Notes under the pieces: model-generated
Told to the model about the DNA's origin: nothing
The model's database searches: none
Seen by the model: only the letters and a program-made list of their open reading frames with translations
Program-made: the position numbers and the translations under genes
In this document: piece by piece, positions 47,331-60,478 of the stretch
Layout: every line of letters starts with the position of its first letter
Numbering within the stretch: the stretch's first letter is position 1
Source: Siphonodentalium dalli
Lineage: Eukaryota > Mollusca > Scaphopoda > Gadilida > Siphonodentaliidae
Direction: 5' to 3'
Assembly: GCA_032622095.1 (NCBI GenBank)
Contig: CP136067.1
Span: 90,636,707 to 90,700,706 of the forward strand
DNA length: 64,000 nt

Positions 47331-50300
47331 CCACTGTCGGATACCCGTTTAGGTTCGGACATTCCAAGATGGCGGCGCCCACTAAAGAAGATAAACGGTG
47401 AGTGTATATATTGTCTCCAAGCAGCAATCAACGACATCTTTCGGTGATACACCTTGAAACAGCTATGTAGGAATTTGTATGCCCAACACACACGTAACAC
47501 GCCTTTCGCATGTCAGGCATGTGAATTGTTGTATTTGGCGTGTCAAGTCGTCATAATTTTTAGAAATTTTATCGAGGCGGCGAAATGTTCGCTTTTTCGT
47601 ATTTATCTGGCCCTGGGCTCATGCATCCGCAAATTTATGTATTGTTGTGGGTAGATTAGGTCACCACACATCTTCGGAATGCAAAACCGGCGATATTTTT
47701 ATTGTCTAAACTCCGAAAAACGACCTTTGAAAATTTCAAAATGTTCAGGTTCGGATTCGCAACATTCGCGATGATTTTGTTCAGGTTCAGACACAATTTT
47801 CGTTCAGGTTCGGACAAATTTGGTTCAGGTTCGGACGCATCAAAAACTTCGCATAAAAATGACACGCCGAGGTACAGTCGCGTTCTTATTGCGTTTTTGT
47901 GCATTTGGTTATCTTCCATTCTTAAAAGAAACGATAAATTGGGAACACGAGGCATGGCTTTAGCCCACTCGTGAATAATTTGGGCGGACTTTCTTATTTT
48001 ATGCGTGTGAGATGATTGCGATCACGTGATTCCCCTCCACATCCATTTACGATGCCACGAAGGTCGCCGCACGTAGATGAGCAGATAACTGTCCATAATA
48101 TTAGTTACACGGCTTTTTGAGGGGGATACTGTGTGATATGCCCCGATAGAGGCTCGTATCCCCTGCAACAAGCCGTGTAATGATGTATTTACCCCCAGTC
48201 TCTATTAACAATATATTCCCAGACATAAAGCGCAGAAACGAGCCACGAACAGTAACTCTATTGTATTACACTGCTTATACGATGAATGTGATTATATAGC
48301 TATTCCCACACTTCGCCCATAAATACTTGCTGATAGATAGACAATATATACCATGTTTTGTATTAATAATTGGATGATATATTTGGGTATTCACACGAAA
48401 CATATTCTTTTCAATATAAGCCTTATGTGTTTTGCCTCATTTCTAAATGTTGAATCCAGTTACAAGTTAACCATTTGTCACACGACTATTATGCAGGACT
48501 ATTAATTAGAGCCCGAACATGTTGCGTTCTATTCAGCACTATATATGCGAACATACATTATACCTATGGTTTGCCGAATAATACCTGCTATATGCGAATC
48601 TTTACGAGCGGCGATATTTCAGGAATATATTATTCAAGAAACCATATGTGTTATCTTTATGTTATGCTTATGGTAAGCAATTCTGCAAAACTACAAGTAT
48701 TTGTTTATCGAAACAAGAATTTAGACGCCGAAGTAGCGAAACTTATGCAAACAATATCAGCTGGTCCGTTGGCAAATTAAGCATCTCTAAATTTTGGTGG
48801 AAAATTTCCTTCATGCGCTTAAGAGAGTAGTGCCTACCCAATGGTTAAATATTACACACAGAAACCCAGAAACCCAATTAACAAATAACTGAATACGTAA
48901 TAAAACGGGATCATTTGTTTTTCTTTAGAACTTATCGCAGTAGTAAACTATTTTCAGTCTTCCGCGGAATGTCGCGTAGTTCCATTGATAATACACGCGT
49001 CAATAATTGTGTACCCTTTTTTACACAGAAGTATCTACAGTGAGATAACGTTTCAAAATTAGTATCCATGCCAAGGTCCTGACGAAAGAGAGCGCATCGT
49101 ATGTCATTTAAAATTACAGCTATTTCATAGGGAAACATATAACAAACAACGCTTGTCCCCACACCCGGTTGTAACTAACAATCTGAGTGACAACAACGTC
49201 ACGTTTAAATCATGCACCATGTCCCCGTAACTCTTGACAGTGGGCACATAAAAGCACGTGAAACATCGTGGTTATGAATTACCCTTGAACTAGCAGTTTC
49301 ACCAATCGGGACATTGTTCTAGCGCGCCGAGCTTAATTGACGTCACCTAAAACTGGATCGATAGGTCTGCTACTGAATTATTCTTATTGGTGCTGATTGG
49401 TGTGAATTTATCTGATAACCTATATAAAGCACACCACATGGTAGCTATTGATGTGGGACAAAATCGTTAGCTCCGCCAACATCGTGAGATACTAGATTTA
49501 ATACCCGGATGTCTCTTTTTGAAACCTCTTGGCTCCGCCTCGGGGTTCAAAATCGAGAATCAGGTATTAAATATCCATGTATCCCCGATATTCCAGAAGA
49601 TAAGTATAATACCACTGTTGCTCATATGTAAAATGTAATAATTCACACTAGCTGGTTTATAGTAGACATTGCTCGAGAATATTCAACTGTGGCTTTTATC
49701 CCATTAATTCGGAGAATTTACCACCTATATTTGGAAATTTCAGCTGACATATTTAGATATAACAAATTAACAATGCATGTTCGTTAATAACACGCACAAT
49801 AAGATCGCGACTGCACCTCGGCATCTCATTTATAGGTAAGGTTTTGATGCGTCCGAACCTGAACTAAAATTGTCCGAACCTGAACCAAATTTGTCCGAAC
49901 CTGAACGAAAATTGTGTCTGAACCTGAACAAAATCATCGCGAATGTTGCGAATCCGAACCTGAACATTTTGAAATTTTCAAAGGTCGTTTTTCGGAGTTA
50001 GACAAAACAAATATCGCCGGTTTTGCATTCCGAAGATGTGTGGTGACCTAATCTACCCACAACAATACATAAATGTGCGGATGCATGAGCCCAGGGCCAG
50101 AAAAATACGAAAAATCGAACATTTCGCCGCCTCGATAAAATTTCTAAAAATTTTGACGACTTGACACGCCAAATACAACAATTCACATGTCTGTCATGCG
50201 AAAGGCGTGTTACGTGTGTGTTGGGCATACAAATTCCTACATAGCTGTTTCAAGGTGTATCACCGAAAGATGTCGTTGATTGCTGCTTGGAGACAATATA

Positions 50301-50376
50301 TACACTTACCGTTTATCTTCTTTAGTGGGCGCCGCCATCTTGGAATGTCCGAACCTAAACGGGTATCCGACAGTGG
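47331..50376. mobile_element. Large inverted pair with 2-kb spacer
   Basis: Arms 47331-47846 and 49840-50376 are about 95 percent identical in opposite orientation, about 2 kb apart. Each arm has at its outer side GTTTAGGTTCGGACATTCCA and AGATGGCGGCGCCC, and at its inner side several GTTCAGGTTCGGAC words. Each arm carries a cysteine-rich frame (CIYCLQAAINDIFR, then a shared TGA, then LCRNLYAQHTRNTPFACQAC), a relic of a coding or zinc-binding sequence. The spacer has no obvious gene. It could be a foldback element, or a duplicated inverted gene start. Confidence 0.75.
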
Positions 50377-50466
50377 ATTCAGTCTCCAAGAAACAATCGC
50401 CACAGCGTTGAGGGTTTTGCCTATCGCACACTTTCTACATACTGTATACTTATAACTAACACTCAC

Positions 50467-50773
50467 CATCATTCGTGCCCGGTATCATATACACCTCGCC
50501 TAATCCAGTCGAAGACACACCCAGTGCACATATTCCAGTGGAACTGTCGTACATAAACGAACTGAAGCCGCTTGTTTTGCTGCGAAGCGCACACTGAATC
50601 CTCGATACTACTGTCAACTGAACAGGGGCTGTTGTTGATATAAAGACAGTTGTGGATATACGAAATCTGGTTTCGGAGACACCCTGAAGGCCCGCGGAAA
50701 CAGAGTTCAGTGACAACAGAAACGCCGCAAAATATACACGCATTCGAGTTGGCATCTTTCGTGACCAGGACAT
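50467..50773 (-). CDS. C-type lectin-like gene, exon 1 (signal peptide and PAN-like region)
   Basis: Starts MSWSRKMPTRMRVYFAAFLL with a hydrophobic core YFAAFLLSLNSVSA and a likely cleavage before GLQG. Met7 (context AAGATGC) and Met11 are alternative starts inside the same signal. The mature part includes VVSRIQCALRSKTSGFSSFM and YDSSTGICALG, similar to PAN/apple modules (S-x-x-Q-C ... S-F-x-Y-x-x-x-x-x-x-C-x-L) but with the middle cysteine lost. It ends GTND in phase 1 at GTGAGT. PAN plus C-type lectin is a known secreted combination in marine invertebrates, usually linked to recognition or defence; the role here is inferred. Confidence 0.8.
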
Positions 50774-50779
50774 TTCTAT

Positions 50780-53250
50780 AAGCGAGACCGAATGTGATCA
50801 GAGTATCCGGTGGTTCGACAAGACTTAGTATTTAGTCTAGCACCTTTCAAAAGTTAGTATTCCCAAAGATTATGCCCACATATGACCAGGTCATTGTTTA
50901 GAATACACTAACATTAGGAGACTGTGCTTTCACTACGTGTTTGCATGTCTCCCGAAGATGGACAGGAGGTCAATATTCCAACTAATATACCTACCTAGGA
51001 TATTAAGAACAAACATTGTGCTTTACTAAGATCGTGCCTATTGCAGATAACACAAGGATCCGCCGATATAGTGGCGGTGCGTTTAATGGATTAATTGGAC
51101 CGTTTGCGAGAACTGTTCTTCCAATGTAGTATTTGTCTCGAAGACGGACACTCGGTACACACTGGAATGTCATTATTTCAACTATATACATATAGCTGTA
51201 ATATTAAGAACAAACATGCTACATTACTAATGATGTATCTATAATGGGTATAGTTGATCTTGGTGTCCGTTTAATCCGCACCCAATTGATTAGAGTGTGT
51301 ATAAACCCGTTATCGAACACGAAAGTACAATATTATCACAATTCGCCGTCCTTCAGTGTGAAGTCCAGCGGTTACGTTTGACAGCGAGCATGGACAGTAC
51401 GGTGTGTAGTCTCAAACATCGATCAATTTGACCACATATCGATACCATAGCAACCAGCAATGAGCATAATCCTTGATATTTACTCGTTTAGTATGGGAAG
51501 TTTTTATAACGATTATTTATATACTATGGGTGTGTCGGTTTGTTGGGACTAATCGTCGATTACACACAATGGGCCACAAGCACAAACATCAGACCTTTGG
51601 GAAATTATGATAAAGTAGTTTCTTTGCCTTATCATGATAATATGTTTCTACAAATATTTACATGAGGGTATGGTCAACTCGCTTTTGAGCATTTTAATAA
51701 ATTATAATAGCGTAACAAACTGTCAGCTATTTTGGATAAGCACGAAGTCAGTTTAATCTAGACTTTAGAACAAATATACTGTTAAGTTCATAACACTTTA
51801 TATATTTGTGTTGTTATGATATGATATCACTTTCCATAGCAAATGCAATGTGGATATTCTCCTGTTGGCATAGGTACCAACAAATGCGATCAGAATGTAA
51901 CCATTGGCATAATGTTTACTCGTATCTCTTACAACAATAAACTGTCTGGTTAAATGGGAAAGGGGTACATCGGGGCTATCTAGTCACACACACACATACA
52001 GGCTTTTAAAGGGGGAATCTGTCGAATATCTTCTGGAGCGTACATATAAAGTATAGACGTAGTTTTTTTTGTGTGCATATCAAATTTAGACCACTGGTAC
52101 GATTGACGATTTACCACACGAGCTTTAGCTTCACGGTAAATCACCACTATCATGAGTGGTCGGCATAGACTGGCGCAAGTAACAACACAATAGCTAAATC
52201 TACTAATAACGTATTTGGTCGTCCAGCAATGAAATTCCTGCTGAGCAATGACATACATGTAAGACAATACACAAAACGGGTTTTTGTTTTTTCTTTAATA
52301 CTATACATACAAATGCCCTTGTGATATATAAACATTCAAAATAGATGCATATAGTAATTGGTATATTGAGTAAAACCGAAACCAAAGCCTGGGTTTTCTA
52401 CAAAAAAACATACCAAAATGGAATTTCAAAACCTCACATGGCTAGTGAATATTCCAACTAAAAATGGGTGAGAATTTACCAATCTGGGGGGGGGGGTCAT
52501 GCCGAAGTAACCCTTTCATTGTGGGATGCGCTGGTGCAGCAGTAAATATAATTTTACCAGCGCATTATCTTGAAATTGCGGGGCTCCTCTCATATATGAG
52601 ATAATGCACTGGCATACAAGGTCAAGTTGGATATTGTTAGGCCAATTCATTCTCTTATATATGCGAGGCTCCCTGTGCATTGGTACGGGGTTTTCGCAAA
52701 ATTTCAGGAAGCTCCAGTCATGTAAGGGTTAACCACTTCCGATGAGCAGATGCGAGACAGTAGTTACATTCACAAACTATGAAGGTCAGCTCTGCCCATG
52801 AAGGCTTGGTAGTTCACCACTGTGGTATGATACAATTGTATAGCTCGATTTGCTGTTATGTAAATTTTAGAAAGTTCTCTAATAACACTATGACACAGAT
52901 TGGAACCATTGTTATGCAAGCATAAATGTTACAGTGAGTTGTCAACAAACAAGGATAATCGCGAAGTAAGTGAAAATAATTTAGTATAAATATTATTAGA
53001 ATATATTTCAATACTTTAACCTTTTCCAGAAACATTGTATAATCTTTGAATAATTAGACATTGATCGACAATGCCACTCTGACTGTAGCAGTAATGTTTG
53101 CATAACAATTGTTACGATTGTGTCATTGGATAGTTATTAATAATGAAAATAATCACAATGCAGATAGTGCATAGTGAAAATCTCACTGCGCTCAATTATC
53201 CATATAGTTCATTTTGTCATAGAGAAGCCGTTTGATTGTTCTAAAAAATT
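50780..53250. other. Upstream region of the lectin gene, no further gene seen
   Basis: Contains a diverged tandem duplication (about 50935-51040 and 51140-51230, TATTAAGAACAAACATTGTG / TATTAAGAACAAACATGCTA) related to sequence near 55070-55160. There is also a weak relative of the 2193-2334 hairpin at about 52090-52165. A CA tract lies near 51985. The lectin promoter should lie at the left end, but no TATA box is clear. Confidence 0.45.
52545..52735. repeat. Palindromic MITE (TATATATGCGA family), copy 3
   Basis: Two adjacent related pieces: CAGCGCATTATCTTGAAATT...ATGAGATAATGCACTGGC and GTTAGGCCAATTCATTCTCT...ATGCGAGGCTCC. They end in the tail AGCTCCAGTCATG...GGGTTAACC. Confidence 0.6.
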
Positions 53251-53264
53251 TGTTACCAAAATTA

Positions 53265-53850
53265 GTTATTGGGGTACTAGGAAAATATGCTGGTATACTA
53301 GGAAAGTACCCAGATACACCAGGGTTATACACACATATATGACATTTGTCGAAACCTTAGCTGGTTAGGAGCCCTCTGTGCGGCGGACATTTGGATCGGG
53401 GACGGTTTTGGATGCTCGAATGAGCCATGTTCGTTTAAAATGAACAGCATCCCATGTCAGTATATGTCTAATTGCATTGGGTCAATTATACGGATGAGCA
53501 GTCCATTCTTAAAACAATTAAGTTGTCGCAATCATATTATTGCTTGGCTCAACAAATTTTATACTTTATTTAGAGTGTACCCTCGTATATTTGGGTGTTT
53601 TGATACCCACGCATATTTGGGAAATACCCTACTAAACTTGGGTATTTTAGTACTCTCGTATACTTGGGTGTTGTATTACCCTCATATACTTGTTGTTTTA
53701 ATACCATCGTACGATTGGTGTTTTAATACCCTCGTATACATGAGTGGTATGATACCATCGTACACTTGGGTGTTTTAGTACCCTCATATACTTGGTGGTT
53801 TGATAACCTCGTACACTTTAGTGTTCCATCACCCACGTATACCATAGGGT
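53265..53850. repeat. 26-bp minisatellite, TACCCTCGTATACTTGGGTG unit
   Basis: About ten diverged tandem units of the type ACCCTCGTATACTTGGGTGT-TTTAAT from about 53575 to 53830. Scattered TACTAGGAAA/TACTTGGG words begin near 53268. The open frame across it reflects the repeat. Confidence 0.75.
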
Positions 53851-54320
53851 ATTGTCATTGCGTAGATGGCGTTTTAAAATACAACCCAAATGTACAAGTG
53901 TATCACCAAAACTGTTAGTATCATTGGGTGTGTAAACCATCGTTTACCGTGATATACACCGGAGGACCAATCCCATGCATCGTGGTCTACCAAGGTTTGT
54001 GTGTAATGTACCACGGTTTATCTTGGTGCGTGGGTCGGATATTGGGGTACTAGGGTAATATGCTGGGCATTACTTTACATGTATCGGCCCCCTGACTGGT
54101 CAGAACCCCTCTGGACGACGGCCATTTGGATCGGGGGCGACTTAATTTGGAAGCTCGGATGAGCCATGTTTATTTAAAATGAACAACATCCCATGGCAGT
54201 ATATGTTTAAGTGCACTGGCCAATTATACGGGCGAGCAAGCCATTATTAAAACAAATTAGTTGTCGCAATCGAATTATTGCTCGGCTCAACCAATTTTAT
54301 ACTTCCTAAAATATTTAGAA
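53355..54320. repeat. Direct duplication of about 220 bp flanking the minisatellite
   Basis: 53360-53580 and 54095-54310 share TTTGGATCGGGG, GAGCCATGTT, AACA-CATCCCATG-CAGTATATG and TTGTCGCAATC-ATTATTGCT at about 75-80 percent identity. The 26-bp minisatellite lies between them. This suggests an old segmental duplication or a long-terminal-repeat-like arrangement without coding interior. Confidence 0.6.
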
Positions 54321-57300
54321 ATTATCGATGTCAAATGGGGGGATTTTTCCTTTCATGTAGCGTTTGAAAGCTACAATCATGCGTGGTTGCCTTATCCATT
54401 AATTCGTATAATGCCAGATGACAACATGGGAAAGAGGTTAGATGGCATCCGTTGGGGTGTACACAGTGAAGCTTCAAACTGCACCAAATTGAACCAAACC
54501 AATAAATTTTCACCCCCATGGATCGAAACTGCCCAACTGGTGCCTCAAGCTTTCCAACTGGTTTAGAAATTTCAAACCTGGTTGAACAATTTCCAACAGA
54601 TGGCAATGTCAGACCGAACTATTGTTGGTCTAAAACAATAAAATCCCCACTAATTATACTTGTCGGAATATCATTCAACGAGAACGATTTCAACCTATAT
54701 GTGGTGTAATGAAATTTCTTTGAGTGTTGAAAAGATAATGACCAAATATGTGTCCATGAAAACACAAAATAAATAACTGGATAGGGAATACATAACAAAA
54801 TAACAGTTGAATTTCTTCCGTTAAATAATTTCTACGACACCCTTGTGCGGTTAGCAATATTGTAGCTATAAACCAACTTCACATACTTACCACCAACATC
54901 AAAGCAGGACCATTTGACTTGGCTATACGCTGTATGTACTGACATATTCATGTTCGTTTATATAATACACAATGCATCGTCTGTGATATTCTGAAAGCAA
55001 CAGAGCAATGACTTTGGACACACAAAGGTTTCGATCATTATTCCAACCTGTGTGTGTCTTACTGCGTTCCTTTATTGTTGAGAACAAATATTGTGGCTTT
55101 GAGAATGACGATTAGCGATGACGGAAGGACGTTGTGCGGATAACACTATACACAGATCCGGTATGTCTCAAAATAGATGTAAGTTTCCTGCTAAGATTTA
55201 TAGAAGGTCAGCGCAAAATGGCTTACTGACCACGCGGATGAAATGACGCACGCGTAGTACTAAGTAGCACAATCACTGCATCCCCCACAACGTACTTGTG
55301 TTGTCTGTGGTCTTGACGCGCCTGAGTTTGCCGGGATGTCTTGTGGAAGTATTATTGAGAAGATACAGTATTATTAGGAATTCAAGGTAAGCAGTTAATT
55401 AGAGCAGTCTATTATCAAGAGTAGCATCTGTTTATCTGTCTGTCTAAATTAATAAATAAAGGCTCCTGAAACAGCCTGTTTCAGCTAGTTATCTAAAAAT
55501 ATAAAATAGTTGGACCTGTCTGTCTGTCTGTCTTGTTCTCCCTGACACCTGGACCCCTGGATTTAAACCAAATTAAGTGTGGTGACTCATGGTACCCCGA
55601 TGGATGTTATAGCGTTTTTAATTTTTCAAAATGTTCATTAAGTTAAAAACAAATAAACGACTGCTTTTTTTGTAAATTAAGCAAGGAGTTCAATCTCAAA
55701 ACAATAATAAACTAGAATGCACTCACTGGAGCTGCCTATACTTGCGCCCATCACACATTTGACATGTTTTGTTTTGTCTTACCAACACCACTTTGAACCA
55801 CGGGTGTTGGCTCCTCGTTTGAGAGATCGATAACAACAAATCTAGATATCAAATCTCAGTTCATTCATCGCTGAAATATTTGTGTATTCGGACAGACTAT
55901 TTCAAGTTGATCTATTACACTAATGATACGTAGGAGTTGTTTGACATATTTATAGAACAATAGAGACATCGTTTACATGAAGGGTGTGAAGATGATTGAT
56001 TGCCGATGATGCTAATATATATTATATACCAATTGGGTTAAATTACTAGTTTGACTAGAATGATGTCATATGCCATAGCACTTCAGTGGCAAAAAACGTC
56101 ATATAAGTTACAAATACCGACACAAATAAATAAAAAACACGAGACCACACGAACAGTGTGTCAATGTGAGCATGCCCTTATAGCGACTGATCTTTTCAGT
56201 CTTCGGGAACATATCCTCAAAATGTCTATTGCGTTGAAAATGAGAAAGGTTGTTTTCCCAGTTAATTAATAGGGCATTTAATAATCCGTAGGTTTCAACA
56301 TGCACATTTTTCAGTGCAATTGTTTCTCAATTGAACCACGCGCTCGACTGTTTGTTATATGTGCCATGATCTTTCGAAAATGTTTTGAACTTCAAAGAAA
56401 CTTTCCAGAAATATGTTCGCACCTCACTGTCTCTGCGAAAAAGAACTATTCCGCGCGCATCTTTTAGACATGATCTAAACACATTTCCCGTGTTTCAAGT
56501 TACATAAAATAGGCTTCTAATGGGCAGTACCGGTACTATTGCCCACTTTTATTTTTCATGCAGTATGAATATATTTATAATAATAGAACACGACGTTGCT
56601 GGCAGTTAGAATGGTTTAGCCTGCCCGTGCAATACGGGTCTCAGCTGTCTGCATGGACATCGACGCGATCATGTCTGTTGTTTTGCGCACCCATGTAGCT
56701 TGTGACGTCCTGATGTGCGTCATGACGTCATCACGTCTTGATCGGTTTCCAGAAATAAATCATTCAATATTGTTCATTTATGAACGATTTATAACCAAAA
56801 TAAAACCAGATAACAATGCAAATTAAGTATATATGTTGATTTAAATTACAATTGATGCAACCATTTCATATTATTCCGTGTGCATTCTTTACAGTATGTA
56901 CTTCCGATATGACGTAACATATTCACGGAAGGACAGACAACAGACAAAGATCCGCACCGAAAACATTACTTGCGTCCAGCATGGACTGGCGCACGTAATT
57001 AAAATCGTTTTTAAATTGTTTAAATTGTTTGTTGGATGTCTTATAACGAACCAAGGCCGGGTGCTTTGTTCGTATATAGACTATATCTGATTTCGTGAGG
57101 TCGCCAATTATTATCAAATACGACATTGCTGTTTTGAATTTTAACGACCACTTTTGTTGCAAAGTAGATCGGCGGGCTTAAATCATTAGTCGTAATTGGA
57201 AATAATTGTGTGACGCAATTGTCGGCGTTCCAAAATGAGGGGAGTTACTATCGGAATTATGCACAGTGAAGTTCATTAGTAGCGGTGGTTTACATGTACA

Positions 57301-58110
57301 TTTTATTGAGAACATAGGACATTAGCGACAGCACTGTCAAATATTTGCATTGGAGTGGCCTAAAATATAAATAGCTCGTGCAATGGGAAAATCTCAATCA
57401 CTCTGGCAGGGCGGGAGAGAATACTGGAATCGTGATGCATTATTATATCGCGTTTAAATTATCCTAATATTGCACAGTACATACGTGCATCTGATAGTCC
57501 TTAGATAGCCATCTATTTTCCATAATCGACAATGAACACATACTTATGAACAAAGCAGACTATACATCCAGGTTATCGCATGAATGAATGAAATAAACAT
57601 GATGAAATCGACAAGCCTCTCGTATAGTACGCATCTCAACCTGATTGCGCACACATCGTCCATAATATGATGGTTAATTTCAGTAAAATACACCCCTCTC
57701 GACAACAACAAACAGTCTTGACATTTGAATACTTCCAATTTGATGTTGAGAGTTTATATTCTGTAATGATTTGTACAAAAGAAATGGCTTTAAATTGTTT
57801 TAACTTTTAAGTATGTGAGGTTGTGAGCTCGTAGTCTGTTTGCATTGTGAATCTCTGATTTATCACATGCCCTTATTTATGATTGACCTAGTTATACTCG
57901 AAATTGCTAGCTTAGGACCAACTATTTATATGAACCCCTGTGCGGCATATATGGAGTGTAATTAATAATAATCACACCAGATATAAGGCCTAAGTGAATC
58001 CAATTTGATGGAAATACGTATCTATGAAGATATTTTTATAAGATTAAAAAAGGTCACATATATATCCCAGCGTATGCGTGTGGTTTAGCTGTGGTTCGTT
58101 ACGTACTCTA
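54320..58110. other. No gene recognised
   Basis: AT-rich DNA. Small open frames (for example 54261-54566 and 56878-57090) lack recognisable domains. A short CTGTCTGT tract near 55523 follows a piece (GAAACAGCCTGTTTCAGCTA) related to 37940, marking another dispersed repeat. Confidence 0.4.
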
Positions 58111-58119
58111 GCGTGTGGT

Positions 58120-58295
58120 CATATTATTAGTATGCGATTCTCTCATAGTGAGCCTGTCATATATAAGAGAATACATTGGCCTAGCAATCTATGATCATTT
58201 TTGTAAGGCTGTGATCGGAGACTCGCATATCTTAGAGAACGCACTGGCACATGTTTAATGTTGAACAAGCGCCGCTCCCGTCATGAAAGAGTTAA
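58120..58295. repeat. Palindromic MITE (TATATATGCGA family), copy 4
   Basis: Diverged pieces TGCGATTCTCTCATAG...ATATATAAGAGAATACAT-TGGCC and ACTCGCATATCTTAGAGAAC-GCACTGGC. The tail CGCTCCCGTCATGAAAGAGT-TAACC matches the tails at 3530 and 52705. Confidence 0.6.
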
Positions 58296-58744
58296 CCTTT
58301 TTATGACACCTTTACATGTTGAACAAATAGTTACCCGTCGGTACGATTCTGAGATATTCAACAGGCTGGTGCAGCATAAATTTACACGGGATTATTTTAA
58401 AGGGGTGTAACTATTGAGCCAGTTATGTAATATGTTAAACGTTTCCCACCAATATATCTTGAGAATACTGATACACGCTGCATGAATGGAATTTCCCAAT
58501 GCAACAAATTCGAAATAAACACCAGGAAATTTGACATTTCATGAAATTTACAACTAAATAAACTTGCAGATTTACATTGAATTTCCTTGGGATTTCCAAG
58601 TATGTAAAGGTCGGAATTTCCATGGGATTTAACTCATATATGCCTAGCGTCCCTTTTAAAGGACGGCTATCATTTCAGACATGTATAGATTACTGGAAAT
58701 TGAGATATTTACAACACATTTCCATCGCATAAATTCGGAGAAAT

Positions 58745-58975
58745 AAGAAATATCCAATATCATAAATCTGGATAAATCCTGATAAATAATGTGGAAACTT
58801 ATTCAAATTCCGACAAACCTGAAATTTCCAGGATCACAAATCAGGATAAATTTCAATAATGTTCAGAAAACTTGTTCAAATTCTGAGAAATATGAAATTT
58901 CCAGTTTCACAAATCTGGATAAATCCTGATAAATATTGTGGAAACTTGTTCAAATTCTAGCAAATACGAAATGTC
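58745..58975. repeat. Tandem repeat, about 75-bp unit
   Basis: Three units of CAAATCTGGATAAATCCTGA-TAAATATTGTGGAAACTTGT-TCAAATTC...GAAATTTCCAG. Related sequence runs leftwards to about 58560. Confidence 0.7.
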
Positions 58976-59190
58976 ACCCTTCCATTCCACGTATTATTGG
59001 TAAGAAACATGCAACTGTCAGATAAATAGCGATGCACTCAATACATATGCCTGTGGTGCAAAGAGTGTACTCACCCTTCCATTCTATAGTTATTGGTAAG
59101 TAACAGTCAACTGGCAGGTGACGAGCGATTGGTTCTCTCAGAACAGATATAAGCGGTCTGGCAAAGAGAGAGAGAGAGAGAGTGTTCACC
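58976..59190. repeat. Direct duplication and GA tract
   Basis: TCACCCTTCCATTC-ACGTATTATTGGTAAG at 58976 is repeated at 59090 (about 115 bp apart), with a third partial start at 59190. A short AGAGAGAGAGAG run lies near 59165. Confidence 0.6.
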
Positions 59191-59229
59191 CTTTAATGCC
59201 GCGTATATTGTAGTTAGGGAGCCCGCATA

Positions 59230-59710
59230 TGTTCTATTTACACTTTTGCGTACAAAAGGTTTGACCCCCTAAAGTTGGTACCAATAATGGAACATTCTGA
59301 AAAACCGATTTCTTAAGTTGCGCATTCCTGGGGTTTAGGGGCCGCTGAACCCCAAAAAGTGCCAAAAATCACTTCTATTTACACTTCCGCGTACATCGAT
59401 GAATTTTGGTTTGATGATACTCCTAAGTGTACTGATTAAGAAAACACAACTTAAGAAAGGGATTTTCCTGGGGTTTTCAGATATGAAAGGGGGTTCCATG
59501 CTGAACCCCAAAACGTGATTTTTCACTTGTTTTTATACTTTCGCATACATCCATAATTTTTGGTCTCAAAGTACTTTCATATATACTAATTATAAAAACA
59601 CAACTTAAGAAGCAACTTTTCCTGGGGTTTTAAGATAAGAAGGGGGTCATCGGGTCACCCCTCAAAACGTAAAAAATCACTTTTATTTACATGATTGCAT
59701 TCGTCCAACG
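59230..59710. repeat. Tandem repeat, about 155-bp unit
   Basis: Three to four diverged units, each with TATTTACACTTTCGCGTACA, ACACAACTTAAGAA and TTTTCCTGGGGTTTT. Starts at about 59238, 59377, 59534 and 59692. Confidence 0.75.
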
Positions 59711-59939
59711 TGTGTGTATGTGCGTACACCCCTGGAACGTTGCACTGTTACAACCAATACATCCCTAAATCTATACGATCAACTTAAGAAATATATATTC
59801 ATGTCATTTTCTGATAAGAACGAGACTTGTTACCCCCCCCCCAAACCCGATCCATTTTCTAGAACTATAAGTGAGCCAGTTTTATGAAAATTGTAGCGGG
59901 AAAATCTAGTAAAATTTATACAAATGTATATGTTTTCGT

Positions 59940-60475
59940 GAGGCTAAGACATAATGACACTTTTTTGGGCCAAAATTGAAATTCACCATCCAAAATGGCC
60001 GCCAAAATGGCCGCCGGAAGTTGAAAATGACATTTGTTCACAAATATCTTCTAGATCAATTCATGCTGTTTGGAACTGGTTGAGTAATGCAACTTTATTT
60101 TGTGTTTTGTATATTATCTGATCATTGGAGCAATTAAATATGCAATTATTGGGGTCCTAACCCCTTCCGATCCCTCAAAAATTAGATTGTACAGAACGCA
60201 GTACAAAAAAAAAAAAAATCACAATTGGGATTCTAGTCATATTTCAACAAGAAATGAAAAGAACATTGTAATGTAAGTGAGGCATATCATTACCTATGAA
60301 TATTCCAAATCTCAGGAACCATAAATCTTACTTTGGCTCAAAATGGCTGCGAAAATGGCCGCCAAATATGGAAAATGGTAAATATTGCCCCAGGGTGTCC
60401 TGCAATCGCTTACAAGTTGTGGTTGGTGTACACAATTTGCTAATCTGTTTTCTATACATTGCATACTAACATGTC
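59940..60475. repeat. Region rich in AAAATGGCCGCC motifs
   Basis: CAAAATGGCCGCCAAAATGG near 59994, CAAAATGGCTGCGAAAATGG near 60340 and similar words. It adjoins the large inverted repeat on its right and may be part of the same element, outside the visible match. Confidence 0.5.
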
Positions 60476-60478
60476 TGA

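Larger units (their letters stand above)
45479..50466 (-). other. Lectin gene intron 1
   Basis: A 5-kb intron holding a palindromic MITE (47130-47215) and a large inverted pair (47331-47846 with 49840-50376). The right arm ends about 90 bp from the exon 1 donor. Remaining DNA is AT-rich, without supported genes. Confidence 0.7.
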
